A DNA stretch of 64,000 nt from Leisingera daeponensis (GTDB lineage: Bacteria; Pseudomonadota; Alphaproteobacteria; Rhodobacterales; Rhodobacteraceae), in the NCBI RefSeq assembly GCF_019801465.1, contig NZ_JAHVJA010000001.1, forward strand, positions 434,001-498,000. Direction: 5' to 3'. Below are positions 37,675 to 47,918 of this stretch, piece after piece. Below the pieces are notes generated by a model. That model worked only from the letters and a program-made list of their open reading frames with translations. It had not been told where the DNA came from and searched no databases. The position numbers and the translations under genes were made by a program. The first letter of the stretch is position 1. Each line of letters starts with the position of its first letter.

Positions 37675-38157
37675 TCAGGGCAGTGTGACGCTGCTGGTGA
37701 TGGTGTTGACGAACTTCCCTGTCGCCTGGTCGGTCAGGGAGGAGAAGGTTCCGCCGCCTTCGGCGCCATCCCAATGCCCGGTTCCGCCGCTCAGTTTCCA
37801 GCTGCCGGTCAGGGCGCCGGAGGCGTCCATGCCGTCGGCGTGCCAATGCAGCACGACCTTGTCGCCGGCGCTGTCGGTGAAGGCGCAGATGCCGCCGCCG
37901 GACACCGCGCTGGAGGAAACCTCAACCGCGCCGAAACAGGGGCCGGCCGCGCCGCTCATCGGGTGGCTTGCATCTTCCATTTCCACGTTTTCGTAAGAGC
38001 TGCTGATTTGCATGACCATATGGCCGTCGGCGATCTCAAAGGCTGAATTGGTTGAGATGCCGGTGCCAGTGCCGCCCTGATCCCATGTCGTGCTTGCTAT
38101 TGCGGTCCCCGCGCTGAAGGCGCAAAGAAATGCGGCGGCTGAATAGTGTCTTGTCAT
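37675..38157 (-). CDS. Secreted protein of unknown function
   Basis: A 160-aa protein with a signal peptide (MTRHYSAAAFLCAFSAGTAIA-S). The mature part is rich in Gly, Ser and Thr and predicted beta-strand, with GHMVMQISSSYENVEME, CFGAVEVSSSAVSGGGICAF (two cysteines that may form a disulfide) and a SGGTGHWDGAEGGGTFSS segment. The GxxGxWxGxxGxGxF pattern resembles periplasmic or outer-membrane-associated beta-barrel/lipocalin-like folds, but I cannot assign a family. It converges on pgi with 44 bases between. Confidence 0.7.
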   Translation of the reverse strand: MTRHYSAAAFLCAFSAGTAIASTTWDQGGTGTGISTNSAFEIADGHMVMQISSSYENVEMEDASHPMSGAAGPCFGAVEVSSSAVSGGGICAFTDSAGDKVVLHWHADGMDASGALTGSWKLSGGTGHWDGAEGGGTFSSLTDQATGKFVNTITSSVTLP

Positions 38158-38313
38158 ACTGGTACACTCCCTTACTGGCAGCCCGTAACAATCGGATCTG
38201 CGCGGTCAGTCTACCATAAACTGGCGGCCCTTGCGCCACGCTGCGAGGATGCCCGGCGAAGCCTTGCCCGGGACGCAGAGAGCGAATGGCAAGTGTCTGG
38301 AAAACATGAGGAT

Positions 38314-38387
38314 TGGAGCGGGTAGCGGGAATCGAACCCGCGCCTTAAGCTTGGGAAGCTCGCATGATACCATTTCACCATACCCGC
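38314..38387 (-). tRNA. tRNA-Gly (anticodon CCC)
   Basis: Read on the minus strand, 38387-38314 folds as a full cloverleaf: acceptor GCGGGTA paired with TACCCGC, D-arm GTGAAATGGTATCAT region, anticodon loop TTCCCAA with anticodon CCC, T-arm GCGGGTTCGATTCCCGC, and an encoded CCA end. It decodes GGG. It lies between a secreted-protein gene and the ferredoxin-ASKHA gene and is not part of a tRNA cluster. Confidence 0.96.
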
Positions 38388-38460
38388 TCGTGAAGGCAGG
38401 ATTATGCCGCGGCGCCGGTAAGGTCAAGGGCGCCGCAGCGAAATTCTTGCCGGCCCCGGA

Positions 38461-40509
38461 TCAGCCGCGGCGGCGGCGGCGGCGGCCGCCGCCGGCCCCG
38501 TCGCTGTCACCGCCGCCGGTGTTGAAGTTCACTTGCGGCAGGGTCACCACGGTTTCCAGGATTGGGAATGGTTCCGCCGAGTTCGGGATCGCCGAGGCGT
38601 TCACGAAATGCTCCTGGAACCGCGGCTCGACAGCGGTTTCGATCTTCTCAATCCGGCGCACGGTTTCCTCGATCTCGCCGCGGGCTTCGGTGTTCAGCAG
38701 CGCAATGCGGGCGCCGGTGCCTGCGGCGTTGCCGGCGGAAGTCACCTTGTCCAGCACGCAGTCGGGGATCATGCCCAGCACCATCGCGTGCTTGGCCGAG
38801 ATATGCGCGCCAAAGGCGCCGGCCAGCACCACCCGGTCCACCTTGTCGACGCCGAATTTGTCCATCAGCAGGCGCGCGCCGGAGTAGAGCGCCGCCTTGG
38901 CCATCTGGATCGCCCGGATGTCTGGGTTGGTGACCGTGATCGTCGGGCCGCCTTCGGCGGAGCCGTCCCACAGCATATAGGCATTGGTGCGGCCGTCCTG
39001 GATGCAGCGGGCGGAACCGGTCTGCTCGGCCGAGCCGATGAGGCCGGAGGCATCCAGCACGCCGGCCAGGCGCATTTCGGCAATCGCCTCGATGATGCCG
39101 GAGCCGCAGATGCCGGTGATGCCGGTTGTGGCGATGGATTCGGCAAAACCCTCCTCGTCCGACCAGACGTCAGAGCCGATCACCCGGAAACGGGGTTCCT
39201 TTGTCTCCGGATTGATTTCGACACGTTCGATAGCGCCGGGTGCGGCCCGCTGGCCGCTGGAGATCTGCGCGCCCTCAAATGCCGGGCCGGTGGGGGAAGA
39301 GCAGGCCAGAACCTTTTCCTTGTTGCCCAGCAGGATCTCTGCGTTGGTGCCGACATCGACGACCAGAACCAGATCCTCGGATTTGTCGGGGGCTTCCGAC
39401 AGCGCCACGGCAGCGGCGTCGGCGCCGACGTGGCCGGCAATGCAGGGCAGAAGGTAGACGCGGGCGGCCGGATGGATGTTCAGATCCAGCTCGCTTGCCC
39501 GCAATGCCAGCGCGTTGGAAGTTGCCAGCGCAAACGGCGCCTGGCCGAGTTCGAACGGGTCGATGCCGAGGAACAGGTGGTGCATCACCGGGTTGCAGAC
39601 AAAGACCGCATCGACGATCAGCGCCTTGTCGATTCCGGCCTCGGCCGCGATCTGGGTGAACAGCGCGTTCATGCCCTCGCGCACCGCGCGGGTCATCTCC
39701 TGGTCGCCGCCCTTGTTCATCATCGAATAGGACACCCGGCTCATCAGGTCTTCGCCGAAACGGATCTGCGGGTTCATGATGCCCGAGGAGGCAACCACTT
39801 CGCCGGTGTGCAGGTCGCAGAGATGCGCGGCGATGGTGGTGGACCCGAGGTCGACCGCGAGGCCGTAGACCGAGCCCTCATAGTAGCCGGGCCAGATATG
39901 CATGATCTTCGGCGGATGGTTAGCGTCGCCAAGATGCACCGCAACGGTTGCTTTCCAGCCGCCCTTGCGGAGTGCCGGCTGCAGCACATGCAGGATGTGG
40001 AGGTCCGTCTTGACGCCCTTCAGGTCCCACTGGGTTTCCAGCGCCTCGATAAGCCGCTCAATATCCCCGGTCGGCTTGTGCATGTCGGGTTCTTCCACCT
40101 CGACATAGAACAGGCGGGTGGAGGGGTTCATGGTGATGTCGCGGGCCTCGGCGCGCTTGCGTACGACCTGACGGTGCACCTGGCTTTCCGGCGGCACGTC
40201 GATCACGATGTCGCCCTGCACGGTGGCCTGGCAGCCGAGGCGGCGGCCATCAATCAGGCCGCGCTTGTCCTTGTAGCGCTGCTCAACCTTGTTCCACTCG
40301 CTGAGCGCGCCTTCCTGCACAGTCACGCCGTGCTTGGGAAACTCGCCGAAGGAGGGCGTGATCTGGCATTTCGAGCAGATCCCGCGGCCGCCGCAGACCG
40401 AGTCGAGGTCGACCCCAAGCTGCCGGGCGGCAGTCAGGATCGGCGTTCCCACGGGAAAACGCCCGCGCTTGCCGGAGGGGGTAAACACAACGAGGGGTTC
40501 GTCAGTCAT
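38461..40509 (-). CDS. Ferredoxin-ASKHA protein, corrinoid reductive-activator-like (RACE/RamA-type, DUF4445)
   Basis: A 682-aa protein. The N-terminal plant-type [2Fe-2S] ferredoxin domain shows CGGRGICSKCQI and GCQATVQGD (four Cys), and the rest is an ASKHA ATPase fold with VYGLAVDLGSTTIAAHLCDL, LVLVVDVGTNAEILLG and GICGSGIIEAIAEM. Such proteins use ATP to reduce Co(II)-corrinoid proteins of methyl-transfer systems back to Co(I). The tail ends in a low-complexity GGGDSDGAGGGRRRRRRG. No corrinoid protein or methyltransferase gene is in the window, so its partner must be elsewhere. ATG 40509 fits the family. Confidence 0.9.
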   Translation of the reverse strand: MTDEPLVVFTPSGKRGRFPVGTPILTAARQLGVDLDSVCGGRGICSKCQITPSFGEFPKHGVTVQEGALSEWNKVEQRYKDKRGLIDGRRLGCQATVQGDIVIDVPPESQVHRQVVRKRAEARDITMNPSTRLFYVEVEEPDMHKPTGDIERLIEALETQWDLKGVKTDLHILHVLQPALRKGGWKATVAVHLGDANHPPKIMHIWPGYYEGSVYGLAVDLGSTTIAAHLCDLHTGEVVASSGIMNPQIRFGEDLMSRVSYSMMNKGGDQEMTRAVREGMNALFTQIAAEAGIDKALIVDAVFVCNPVMHHLFLGIDPFELGQAPFALATSNALALRASELDLNIHPAARVYLLPCIAGHVGADAAAVALSEAPDKSEDLVLVVDVGTNAEILLGNKEKVLACSSPTGPAFEGAQISSGQRAAPGAIERVEINPETKEPRFRVIGSDVWSDEEGFAESIATTGITGICGSGIIEAIAEMRLAGVLDASGLIGSAEQTGSARCIQDGRTNAYMLWDGSAEGGPTITVTNPDIRAIQMAKAALYSGARLLMDKFGVDKVDRVVLAGAFGAHISAKHAMVLGMIPDCVLDKVTSAGNAAGTGARIALLNTEARGEIEETVRRIEKIETAVEPRFQEHFVNASAIPNSAEPFPILETVVTLPQVNFNTGGGDSDGAGGGRRRRRRG

Positions 40510-40637
40510 GCCTGTGGCCTTCTCATTCCGCAATTTAGGCGGAGCATATGGTCTTTTGCGGCAAGCGAAAGGCAATGGGCGGCATTTTCCCGTCCGGCGG
40601 CGGCATTTTTAAAGATTTGATGAGTCCGGGATGCGGG

Positions 40638-41822
40638 TTACCGGCGGCCGGGCGGTCTGCTGGCGCTTTGTGTCTCAACGTCCTCTAGCCATGCCAGAAT
40701 CTCTTCCCGGTTGCCATCGAGCCGCGGGGCCGGGCGGCGGGTTTGCGGATCGGCGAGGCCGCTCATCTTGATGGGGTTGCCTGCGGCCAGGCTCTCCGGG
40801 CGGCCGTCCTCGCCCAGCACGTCGACAACCATGTTGCGCGCCAGGATCTGAGGATCGCGCAGCACCTGATCAACGGTTTGAATCGGTCCCGCCGGAATGC
40901 CTGCTTCTGCCAGCAGCGCGATCCAGTGATCCTTGGGGTGATCCAGCGTCACGGCCTCGATCAGGCGTTTCAGAAGGCGGGCGTTTTCGCAGCGCGCAGG
41001 GTTTGTGGCAAAGCGCGGGGCCGCGGCCAGCGGCAGCTGCAGGGCGTTGCACAGCCGGGCAAACAGCGTGTCATTGCCGGCGGCGATCACAAAGAGCCCG
41101 TCCGCGGCGTGGAAGGTTTCAAACGGGGTGATCGACGGATGCCGCGCGCCGGAGGGCTGCGGCGCCTCGCCGGTGACGGATGTGATGGCGATGGCGTGTT
41201 CCAGCAGTGCCAGCTGGCTGTCCAGCATGGCAACATCGATGAATCGGCCCTGGCCGGTCTTCCGCACGTCCAAGAGGGCGGCCAGAATACCATGGCCCAG
41301 GAACATGCCGGCAACGATATCGCCGATGGAGGCGCCGACCCGGACCGGCTCGCGGTTTTTCTCGCCGGTGACCGACATAACCCCGCCGCGCGCCTGCACC
41401 ACCATGTCATAGGCTGGTTGCAGGGCATCCGGCCCGGTATGGCCGAACCCTGAGACGGCCCCGTAGATCAGCCTCGGAAACCGGGCGTGCAGGTCTTCCC
41501 AGCCGTAGCCCAGCCGCTGCATCACGCCGGGGCGGTAGTTTTCCAGGAGCACGTCCGCCCGGGCCAGAAGCCGTTCGAAGATTTCCCGGTCCGCGGCCGC
41601 TTTCAGATCCAGCGCAATGCTCTTCTTGCCGTGGTTGATGGTCGCGAAATAGGCGCTTTGACCGTCCTTGAAGGGCGGGAAGGCGCGGGTGTCGTCGCCT
41701 TCGCCCGGGCGCTCGACCTTGATTACCATGGCACCGAGGCCGGACAGGATCATTGAGCAATAGGGACCTGCCAGAACATGGGTCAGGTCCAGGATAGTGA
41801 GGTCTTCCAAGGGGGCTGGCAT
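40638..41822 (-). CDS. CoA transferase, CaiB/BaiF family (family III)
   Basis: A 394-aa enzyme moving CoA between carboxylic acids through an aspartyl-CoA intermediate. The N-terminal segment LEDLTILDLTHVLAGPYCS, the VKVERPGEGDDTRAFPP segment and YGAVSGFGHTGPDALQPAYDMVVQARGG (split here to keep it short: GFGHTGP, PAYDMVVQARGG) are typical; the catalytic Asp is the one in AYDMVV. Substrates cannot be predicted. The start ATG 41822 has an AGGA-like signal; starts five or six codons earlier are possible. It is transcribed toward the ASKHA gene with 128 bases between. Confidence 0.92.
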   Translation of the reverse strand: MPAPLEDLTILDLTHVLAGPYCSMILSGLGAMVIKVERPGEGDDTRAFPPFKDGQSAYFATINHGKKSIALDLKAAADREIFERLLARADVLLENYRPGVMQRLGYGWEDLHARFPRLIYGAVSGFGHTGPDALQPAYDMVVQARGGVMSVTGEKNREPVRVGASIGDIVAGMFLGHGILAALLDVRKTGQGRFIDVAMLDSQLALLEHAIAITSVTGEAPQPSGARHPSITPFETFHAADGLFVIAAGNDTLFARLCNALQLPLAAAPRFATNPARCENARLLKRLIEAVTLDHPKDHWIALLAEAGIPAGPIQTVDQVLRDPQILARNMVVDVLGEDGRPESLAAGNPIKMSGLADPQTRRPAPRLDGNREEILAWLEDVETQSASRPPGRR

Positions 41823-41999
41823 GGCAAAATCCTGCATCATTTCCGCAGCTTTACCGATAGCCCCGACGGCGCGGCGCGCCTTGACCCAGATCAGCTGCCT
41901 GCCAAAGAATTGCTGCGGTGCAGGAATTCTTGCCCCGGGCCTCTTTCCACCCGCAAGGTTCTGTGCCATAGGGTCACCGCCAAACGGGGTTATGCATGA

Positions 42000-43457
<1,458 letters not shown>

Positions 43458-43493
43458 GCGGATGATGGCCGCATGTGACATCAGAGCAGGGGC

Positions 43494-44666
43494 ATGACCC
43501 CCGCCGCCCGCCTGCAGGCGGCCATCGAAATCCTGGATCAGGTGCTGGCGGGGGACCCCGCGGAAAAGGCGCTGACCTCCTGGGGGCGCCGCAGCCGCTT
43601 TGCCGGGTCCAAAGACCGCGTAGCTGTGCGCGATCACGTGTTTGATGCGGTGCGCTGCATGCGCTCGCACGCCGCGCTTGGCGGTTCCCGCACGGGGCGC
43701 GGCTTGATCCTGGGCGCGCTTCGCGAGGCGGGGCAGGACGCAGAGGAATTCTTCACCGGTCAGGGCCATGCACCCGCGCCGCTGTCAGACGCGGAACGCG
43801 CGTTCCCGGAGCCGCCCGAGGGCGCTGAGGCGCTGGATATTCCTGATTGGCTGTGGCCGGAGTTCCGCGGCAGCCTCGGAGATCAGGCCGAGGCCGCGGC
43901 CCTAGCCCTGCGCAGCCGGGCGCCGGTGCATCTGCGGGTGAATGCTGCGCGCGGAACACCCGAGAAGGCCGTGAAGGCATTGGCTGCGGAGGGCATTGCG
44001 GCCCAGCCGCATCCGGCAGCGGAAACCGCGCTGGAGGTGACTGAAGGCGCGCGGAAGCTGCGCAACTCCAAACCCTATCAGGACGGTCTGGTCGAGCTTC
44101 AGGACGCAGCCAGCCAGGCCGTGACGGAGCAGCTGCCGTTGCAGGGCGGCATGAAGGTGCTGGACTATTGCGCCGGCGGCGGCGGCAAAACGCTGGCCAT
44201 GGCGGCCCGGGCCGGTATCCAGTGTTTCGCCCATGATGCCGACCCCAAGCGGATGAAGGATCTGCCGGAGCGGGCAGCACGGGCAGGTGCAAAGGTCGCG
44301 TTGCTTCCGGCAGCGGATCTGGCCAGCAGCGCACCGTTTGATCTGGTTTTGTGCGATGTGCCTTGTTCCGGCTCCGGCTCGTGGCGGCGGGCGCCTGAAG
44401 GTAAATGGAACCTGACTCCCGGAAGGCTTGCGGGCCTGCAAAGGATCCAGGCGGAAATCCTGCGCAAGGCCGCCAGGCTGACTGCGCCGGAAGGAGTGCT
44501 GGCCTACGCGACCTGCTCCATGCTGGACGGAGAAAATATCGAGCAGGTCCGGCGATTTACGGATGAGAACCCGGAGTGGGAGCTGACCGGTCAGAAACGC
44601 TGGCAAGTACAGGACGGCACTGATGGCTTCTATGTTGCCGTGTTGACGCGCGCGAAACACGGTTGA
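43494..44666 (+). CDS. RsmB/NOP-family RNA m5C methyltransferase
   Basis: A 390-aa SAM-dependent cytosine-5 methyltransferase. The NusB-like helical N-terminus is followed by a Rossmann domain: motif I VLDYCAGGGGKTLAMAARAG, motif IV CDVPCSGSGSWRRAPEGKWN with the catalytic Cys, and motif VI YATCSMLDGENIEQV with the second Cys. It probably methylates 16S rRNA (C967, as RsmB) or a close site. A GAGCAGGGG-like ribosome-binding site precedes ATG 43494. Likely in an operon with guaB. Confidence 0.93.
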   Translation: MTPAARLQAAIEILDQVLAGDPAEKALTSWGRRSRFAGSKDRVAVRDHVFDAVRCMRSHAALGGSRTGRGLILGALREAGQDAEEFFTGQGHAPAPLSDAERAFPEPPEGAEALDIPDWLWPEFRGSLGDQAEAAALALRSRAPVHLRVNAARGTPEKAVKALAAEGIAAQPHPAAETALEVTEGARKLRNSKPYQDGLVELQDAASQAVTEQLPLQGGMKVLDYCAGGGGKTLAMAARAGIQCFAHDADPKRMKDLPERAARAGAKVALLPAADLASSAPFDLVLCDVPCSGSGSWRRAPEGKWNLTPGRLAGLQRIQAEILRKAARLTAPEGVLAYATCSMLDGENIEQVRRFTDENPEWELTGQKRWQVQDGTDGFYVAVLTRAKHG

Positions 44667-44697
44667 TAGGGTTCCCGCTGGAAGACCTGTGTGTTTC

Positions 44698-44712
44698 TTA
44701 ACGTGGTTTTAA
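44698..44712 (+). promoter_or_regulatory. CtrA-type box upstream of cckA
   Basis: TTAA, seven bases, TTAA (44698-44712) matches the CtrA full-site consensus TTAA-N7-TTAA used in Caulobacter and its relatives. It lies 50 bases before the cckA start codon. This would let the CckA-ChpT-CtrA relay control its own kinase gene; the motif match is seen, the regulation is inferred. Confidence 0.6.
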
Positions 44713-44761
44713 CCTAAACCGCCGCGTTATGGCGGAAATCTCTACAGACCATGGAGCCGTA

Positions 44762-47077
44762 ATGTCCGGTCGCCAAGACACCTCCGTTCCGGAACTGCGC
44801 GTTTACGCACCTGAGCACGCCAGGCTGGCGGCGACATTGCTGCTGGCGCTGATGCTGATGGCCGGGCCGTGGCTGCTGCCGCTGCCTGACTGGATGGGCC
44901 GCGGCTTCATCATGGTGGGGCTGACACTGGCGGCGGTCGCGGTGCTGATGGCGGTGCAGGCGCGGATGCGGCTGAACGCGCGCGCGATGGCGGCGGAACT
45001 GCTGACCGGCTTCATCGAAAAGGACGCGACCCCCAGCTTCGTCACGGATGACGAGGGCATGATCCACGCCTGCAACGGCGCCGCGGTCAAGCGGTTCGAG
45101 GATGCCAGCCGGGAAACGCTGGCGGGCACGCTACGCTCGATCCTGGCCAACCCCTCCGCGGTGCTCTACCGGCTGCAGTGCCGCGCCCGCGTGGATGGCG
45201 CGGCGCGGGAGGACATCGTTACCCGGCGCGGCCATGTGCGGCTGGCCGTGCACCAGATGAGCGGCGGCAGTTTCCTGTGGCGGGTTGAAGATATCCTAGA
45301 CCGGGGCGGCAATGGCCGCGGCGCGGACGCGCTGCCGGTTCCGATGATCACTGTGGGCCGCACAGGTGCGGTCCTGTTCATGAATGAGGCTGCCCGCACT
45401 CTGATCGGCGAGCGGGTGAAATCCACTGACCGGCTGTTTCCGGCGCTGCCGGTGCTGCCGGGGCAGATCAACACGCTCAGCACCAAGAACGGGCCGGTGC
45501 AGGTTCTGGTCAGCGAAAAGAACCGCACCCAGGGCCGCAGCGAATTGTTCCTGATGGAGGTGGACGAAAGCAGTTTCGCTTCAGCCCAGGCCGGGTTTGA
45601 AGCCCTGCCGGTGCCGTTCCTGAAGGTTGCCCCGACCGGGGAGATCATGAGCAGCAACCGGATGGCGCTGCGGCTGCTGGGCGTCGAAAGCTGCGCCAAT
45701 TTGAAACTGGGGCAGCTGATGGAGGGGCTGGGGCGTCCGATGTCGGATTGGCTGCGCGATACTGCGGACGGGCTGGCCCCGAACAAATCGGAATTCCTGC
45801 GGCTGTCGCGCTCCGACAAGGAGGTTTTTGTTCAGGTCACGCTGACTCGCGTTGTGGAGGAGGGGACGCCGCTGCTGATCGCCGTTCTGAACGACGCAAC
45901 CGAGCTGAAGACCCTGGAAGCCCAATTCGTGCAAAGCCAGAAGATGCAGGCGATCGGCCAGCTGGCGGGCGGCGTTGCGCATGACTTCAACAACCTGCTG
46001 ACAGCAATCTCCGGCCATTGCGACCTGCTGCTTTTGCGGCACGATCAGGGCGACCAGGATTACGGCGATCTGATCCAGATTCACGAGAACGCCAACCGCG
46101 CGGCCTCGCTGGTCAGCCAGCTGCTGGCGTTTTCGCGCAAACAGACCCTGCAGCCGGAAATCCTGGACGTGCGGGACACGCTGTCGGACCTGACGCATCT
46201 TCTTAACCGTCTGGTGGGGGAAAAGGTGACCCTGACCCTCAGCCACGACCCGGTGATGAAGGCGATCCGCGCCGACAAGCGGCAGCTGGAGCAGGTGCTG
46301 ATGAACCTGGTCGTGAATGCCCGGGATGCCATGCCGCAGGGCGGCGAAATCCGAGTCGAGACCGAAGTTGTATCGCTGGATAAGCCGCTGGAGCGGAACC
46401 GGGCCACCGTGCCCGCCGGGGACTGGGTGACGGTGAAGGTGTCCGACGAGGGGGTCGGGATCGCACCGGACAAGCTGCAGAAAGTGTTCGAGCCCTTTTA
46501 CACCACCAAGCGCACGGGCGAGGGGACCGGCCTGGGCCTGTCCACGGCCTATGGCATCATCAAGCAGACCGGCGGGTATATCTTTGTCGATTCGGTGAAA
46601 GGGCACGGCACCCAGTTCACCCTGTTCTTCCCCGTCTACAAGCAGCAGGCTGAACACCTGGCCGCAGAGAAACCTGAAGCGGCCGCTGACAAGGCAGCAG
46701 CCGCGCAGCATGGCGAGGGCGTGGTGCTGCTGGTCGAAGATGAGGCGCCGGTGCGCGCCTTTGCCTCCCGTGCGCTCAGGATGCGCGGCTACACAGTTCT
46801 GGAGGCCGAGTCTGCCGAGGATGCGCTGCGCACGCTGGAAGACCCCGGGCTGACAGTGGACGTCTTTGTGACAGACGTGGTGATGCCCGGCATGGACGGC
46901 CCCAGCTGGGTGCGTGAAGCACTGAAGGAGCGGCCGGAGACGCGCGTTGTCTTTGTTTCCGGCTATGCCGAAGGTGCTTTCGGCGAGGCGGAGCCGGACG
47001 TGCCGAACTCAGTCTTCCTGCCCAAGCCGTTCTCGCTCAACCAGTTGACCGAGACGGTGCACGCGCAATTGCATTAA
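44762..47077 (+). CDS. cckA: Hybrid sensor histidine kinase CckA
   Basis: A 771-aa membrane kinase/phosphatase that feeds the ChpT-CtrA phosphorelay. Two hydrophobic segments lie at about residues 20-60 ([19 protein letters not shown] and [18 protein letters not shown]). Two PAS-like regions follow, then HisKA with [18 protein letters not shown] (phospho-His about 410), HATPase with [12 protein letters not shown] and [15 protein letters not shown], and a receiver domain with [17 protein letters not shown] and phospho-Asp in [12 protein letters not shown] (about 705). This order is typical of CckA. ATG 44762 has GGAG six bases upstream; an earlier in-frame ATG at 44729 lacks one. In roseobacters CtrA controls motility, gene-transfer-agent and quorum-sensing functions. 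Confidence 0.95.
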   Translation: MSGRQDTSVPELRVYAPEHARLAATLLLALMLMAGPWLLPLPDWMGRGFIMVGLTLAAVAVLMAVQARMRLNARAMAAELLTGFIEKDATPSFVTDDEGMIHACNGAAVKRFEDASRETLAGTLRSILANPSAVLYRLQCRARVDGAAREDIVTRRGHVRLAVHQMSGGSFLWRVEDILDRGGNGRGADALPVPMITVGRTGAVLFMNEAARTLIGERVKSTDRLFPALPVLPGQINTLSTKNGPVQVLVSEKNRTQGRSELFLMEVDESSFASAQAGFEALPVPFLKVAPTGEIMSSNRMALRLLGVESCANLKLGQLMEGLGRPMSDWLRDTADGLAPNKSEFLRLSRSDKEVFVQVTLTRVVEEGTPLLIAVLNDATELKTLEAQFVQSQKMQAIGQLAGGVAHDFNNLLTAISGHCDLLLLRHDQGDQDYGDLIQIHENANRAASLVSQLLAFSRKQTLQPEILDVRDTLSDLTHLLNRLVGEKVTLTLSHDPVMKAIRADKRQLEQVLMNLVVNARDAMPQGGEIRVETEVVSLDKPLERNRATVPAGDWVTVKVSDEGVGIAPDKLQKVFEPFYTTKRTGEGTGLGLSTAYGIIKQTGGYIFVDSVKGHGTQFTLFFPVYKQQAEHLAAEKPEAAADKAAAAQHGEGVVLLVEDEAPVRAFASRALRMRGYTVLEAESAEDALRTLEDPGLTVDVFVTDVVMPGMDGPSWVREALKERPETRVVFVSGYAEGAFGEAEPDVPNSVFLPKPFSLNQLTETVHAQLH

Positions 47078-47095
47078 GGCCTGAAATAGCCGGTG

Positions 47096-47122
47096 AAACG
47101 CCGCCCGACCCGGCGGCGTTTT
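47096..47122. terminator. Bidirectional intrinsic terminator after cckA
   Basis: A 10-bp perfect stem (47096-47105 with 47112-47121, loop CGACCC) with a short T-run on the plus strand (TTTT) and A residues on the 5' side. It sits between the stop of cckA (47077) and the stop of the convergent sulfotransferase-like gene (47127) and can serve both. Confidence 0.85.
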
Positions 47123-47126
47123 GCTT

Positions 47127-47726
47127 TCAGCGCGAGGGAATGGAGCTGTAAAGCTCGAATTCGGCTGCGCGTTTGCGGCGGACATGCGCCTCTGCGCCCG
47201 GGCTGAGGGCAAGGTCCGCCTGAGGGCTGACGTTCTTGCGCTCCAGTTGGATTTCCGTGCCCAGGCGCAGCTCCAGGAACAGCTTCAAAGCCTGCTGATC
47301 CTCATAGCGGAACAGGTGGCTGACCTTGCAGCCGTTGGGCTGCGCTTCCAGAAATTTTGCCTGGCTGCCGACATTGGCGCAGGCGGGCGGCTTGCCCTTG
47401 CAATAGCCGTGCAGGAAGTCTTCGAAGCTGACGCCCTTGGTCGAATTGGGTTTGCCGTCCAGCGCGGGCCGCTGACGGTAACGGTACCAGCTGCCCAGCC
47501 AGCTGATCGGCTCCCGCATCACGGCCGCGACCTCCAGTTCCGCGCCGCAGACCTTTTCGAACATCGGGCGGATCCAGCGGTTGTAGCGGTAAAGCGGCGC
47601 GTGCTTCAGTTCCGGCGGGTCGGAAATCACCAGATCGGCGCGATCGCGCAGGGCCGCCTGAAACGCGGTGGTGCCGGTTTTGGGAACAGAGAGAAGCGCC
47701 AGCCGTTCCTTGAAAAATATCATCAT
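47127..47726 (-). CDS. Sulfotransferase-like protein
   Basis: A 199-aa protein with the start MMIFFKERLALLSVPKTGTTAF; the PKTGTTAF loop is the 5'-phosphosulfate-binding motif of PAPS-dependent sulfotransferases. A later segment VAAVMREPISWLGSWYRYRQR matches the 3'-phosphate-binding region (RxPxSxxxS-like). No signal peptide. Acceptors could be glycan, lipid or small molecules; nothing nearby tells. A start 20 codons upstream at 47786 is possible. It shares an intergenic region with recA on the other side and converges on cckA. Confidence 0.8.
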   Translation of the reverse strand: MMIFFKERLALLSVPKTGTTAFQAALRDRADLVISDPPELKHAPLYRYNRWIRPMFEKVCGAELEVAAVMREPISWLGSWYRYRQRPALDGKPNSTKGVSFEDFLHGYCKGKPPACANVGSQAKFLEAQPNGCKVSHLFRYEDQQALKLFLELRLGTEIQLERKNVSPQADLALSPGAEAHVRRKRAAEFELYSSIPSR

Positions 47727-47761
47727 TCCGTTAACTGCCCGGTAAAAATTCTTGCTGCGGA

Positions 47762-47769
47762 TTAACCAT
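47762..47769 (+). promoter_or_regulatory. Possible CtrA half-site TTAACCAT
   Basis: The 8-mer TTAACCAT at 47762-47769 equals the left half of the Caulobacter CtrA consensus with its following CCAT. It lies between the sulfotransferase-like gene (start 47726 or 47786) and recA. A partner half at the right spacing is not clear (next TTAA is 14 bases on). Weak on its own. Confidence 0.35.
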
Positions 47770-47825
47770 AAACCAATCTTTAACACCCTGCTCCCGAAGT
47801 GGGTACACGAGAATTCTGTTGCAAT

Positions 47826-47840
47826 GTTCTCTTTTTGATC
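47826..47840 (+). promoter_or_regulatory. LexA SOS box of recA
   Basis: GTTC-N7-GATC (47826-47840) matches the SOS box described for Rhodobacter sphaeroides recA. It lies about 80 bases before the recA start codon, where LexA binding would block the promoter until DNA damage. Confidence 0.8.
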
Positions 47841-47918
47841 TCATAAGGAACAAGAGGTGAACAAAGCAGTGATTGCCGCGCGCTCCGGTGTGTGACACAA
47901 CGAGAAGGACAAGGGACT

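Noticed and set aside
38533-40620. 695-codon plus-strand frame opposite the ASKHA protein
   Set aside because: Antisense shadow with no recognisable motif.
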